Assembly (NCBI GenBank): GCA_014898425.1 | Contig: RCSZ01000027.1 | Coordinates: 1-64,000 of the forward strand | Reading direction: 5' to 3' | From: Botryotinia globosa | Lineage: Eukaryota > Ascomycota > Leotiomycetes > Helotiales > Sclerotiniaceae | Length of the DNA stretch: 64,000 bases | Program-made: the position numbers and the translations under genes | Shown here: piece after piece, positions 62,340 to 64,000 of the stretch | How the letters are laid out: the number at the start of each line of letters is the position of its first letter | How positions within the stretch are numbered: the stretch's first letter is position 1 | Notes under the pieces: model-generated | The model's database searches: none | Told to the model about the DNA's origin: nothing | The model's input: only the letters and a program-made list of their open reading frames with translations

Positions 62340-64000
<1,661 letters not shown>

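Overview
The window is nuclear DNA of a filamentous ascomycete, most likely a member of the Leotiomycetes. Short 51-55 base introns (GT...AG with CTAAC-like branch points), a fungal-type Ulp1-like gene with a long coiled-coil tail and a Fungal_N-type pseudogene support this. So do transposons saturated with C-to-T and G-to-A changes, the mark of repeat-induced point mutation (RIP). The sequence switches sharply between gene-bearing DNA of ordinary composition and extremely AT-rich isochores. The species assignment is inference.

Layout. 1-5400 is an AT-rich isochore holding one Helitron-like element (3376-4321) and a less mutated relic (about 1936-2645). 5400-11340 is a gene island with a Fungal_N-type pseudogene and a complete three-exon Ulp1-like cysteine protease gene (6645-10185). 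11345-36625 is a 25-kb isochore whose nesting can be read in detail. A tandem repeat array (R1-R3) is split by a chromovirus (Ty3/gypsy, 13502-22154, TSD AAAAG). A second, inverted copy follows (23970-34954, TSD ATTAT), then a solo LTR (35231-35488, TSD ATTTA). Each full element serves as the empty site for insertions in the other. This exposes two Helitron-like elements, a 529-base TRIM with 5-base TSDs, and a microsatellite-rich insertion. 36630-43000 is ordinary-composition DNA with decayed genes, including an ankyrin-repeat relic, and ends at a MITE (43020-43364).

44649-47291 is a large gene for a membrane protein. 48323-49646 and 49860-50355 are a Tc1/mariner-like element and a shorter related element with TA target sites. 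51490-54150 is a GC-richer block with a decayed minus-strand coding relic of unknown origin. 57380-59557 is a second large membrane/coiled-coil protein gene, on the minus strand. 60060-62800 holds minisatellites and hexanucleotide arrays.

Three genes look intact: the Ulp1-like protease and two large membrane proteins of unknown function. I see no operon-like or cluster logic linking them; they sit as isolated genes between repeat blocks. The most interesting material is in the transposons: a Helitron-like family defined by two empty/filled site comparisons, a TRIM whose LTRs carry tRNA-promoter-like boxes, and a 2-kb 3' region in the chromovirus that may have encoded an antisense protein.
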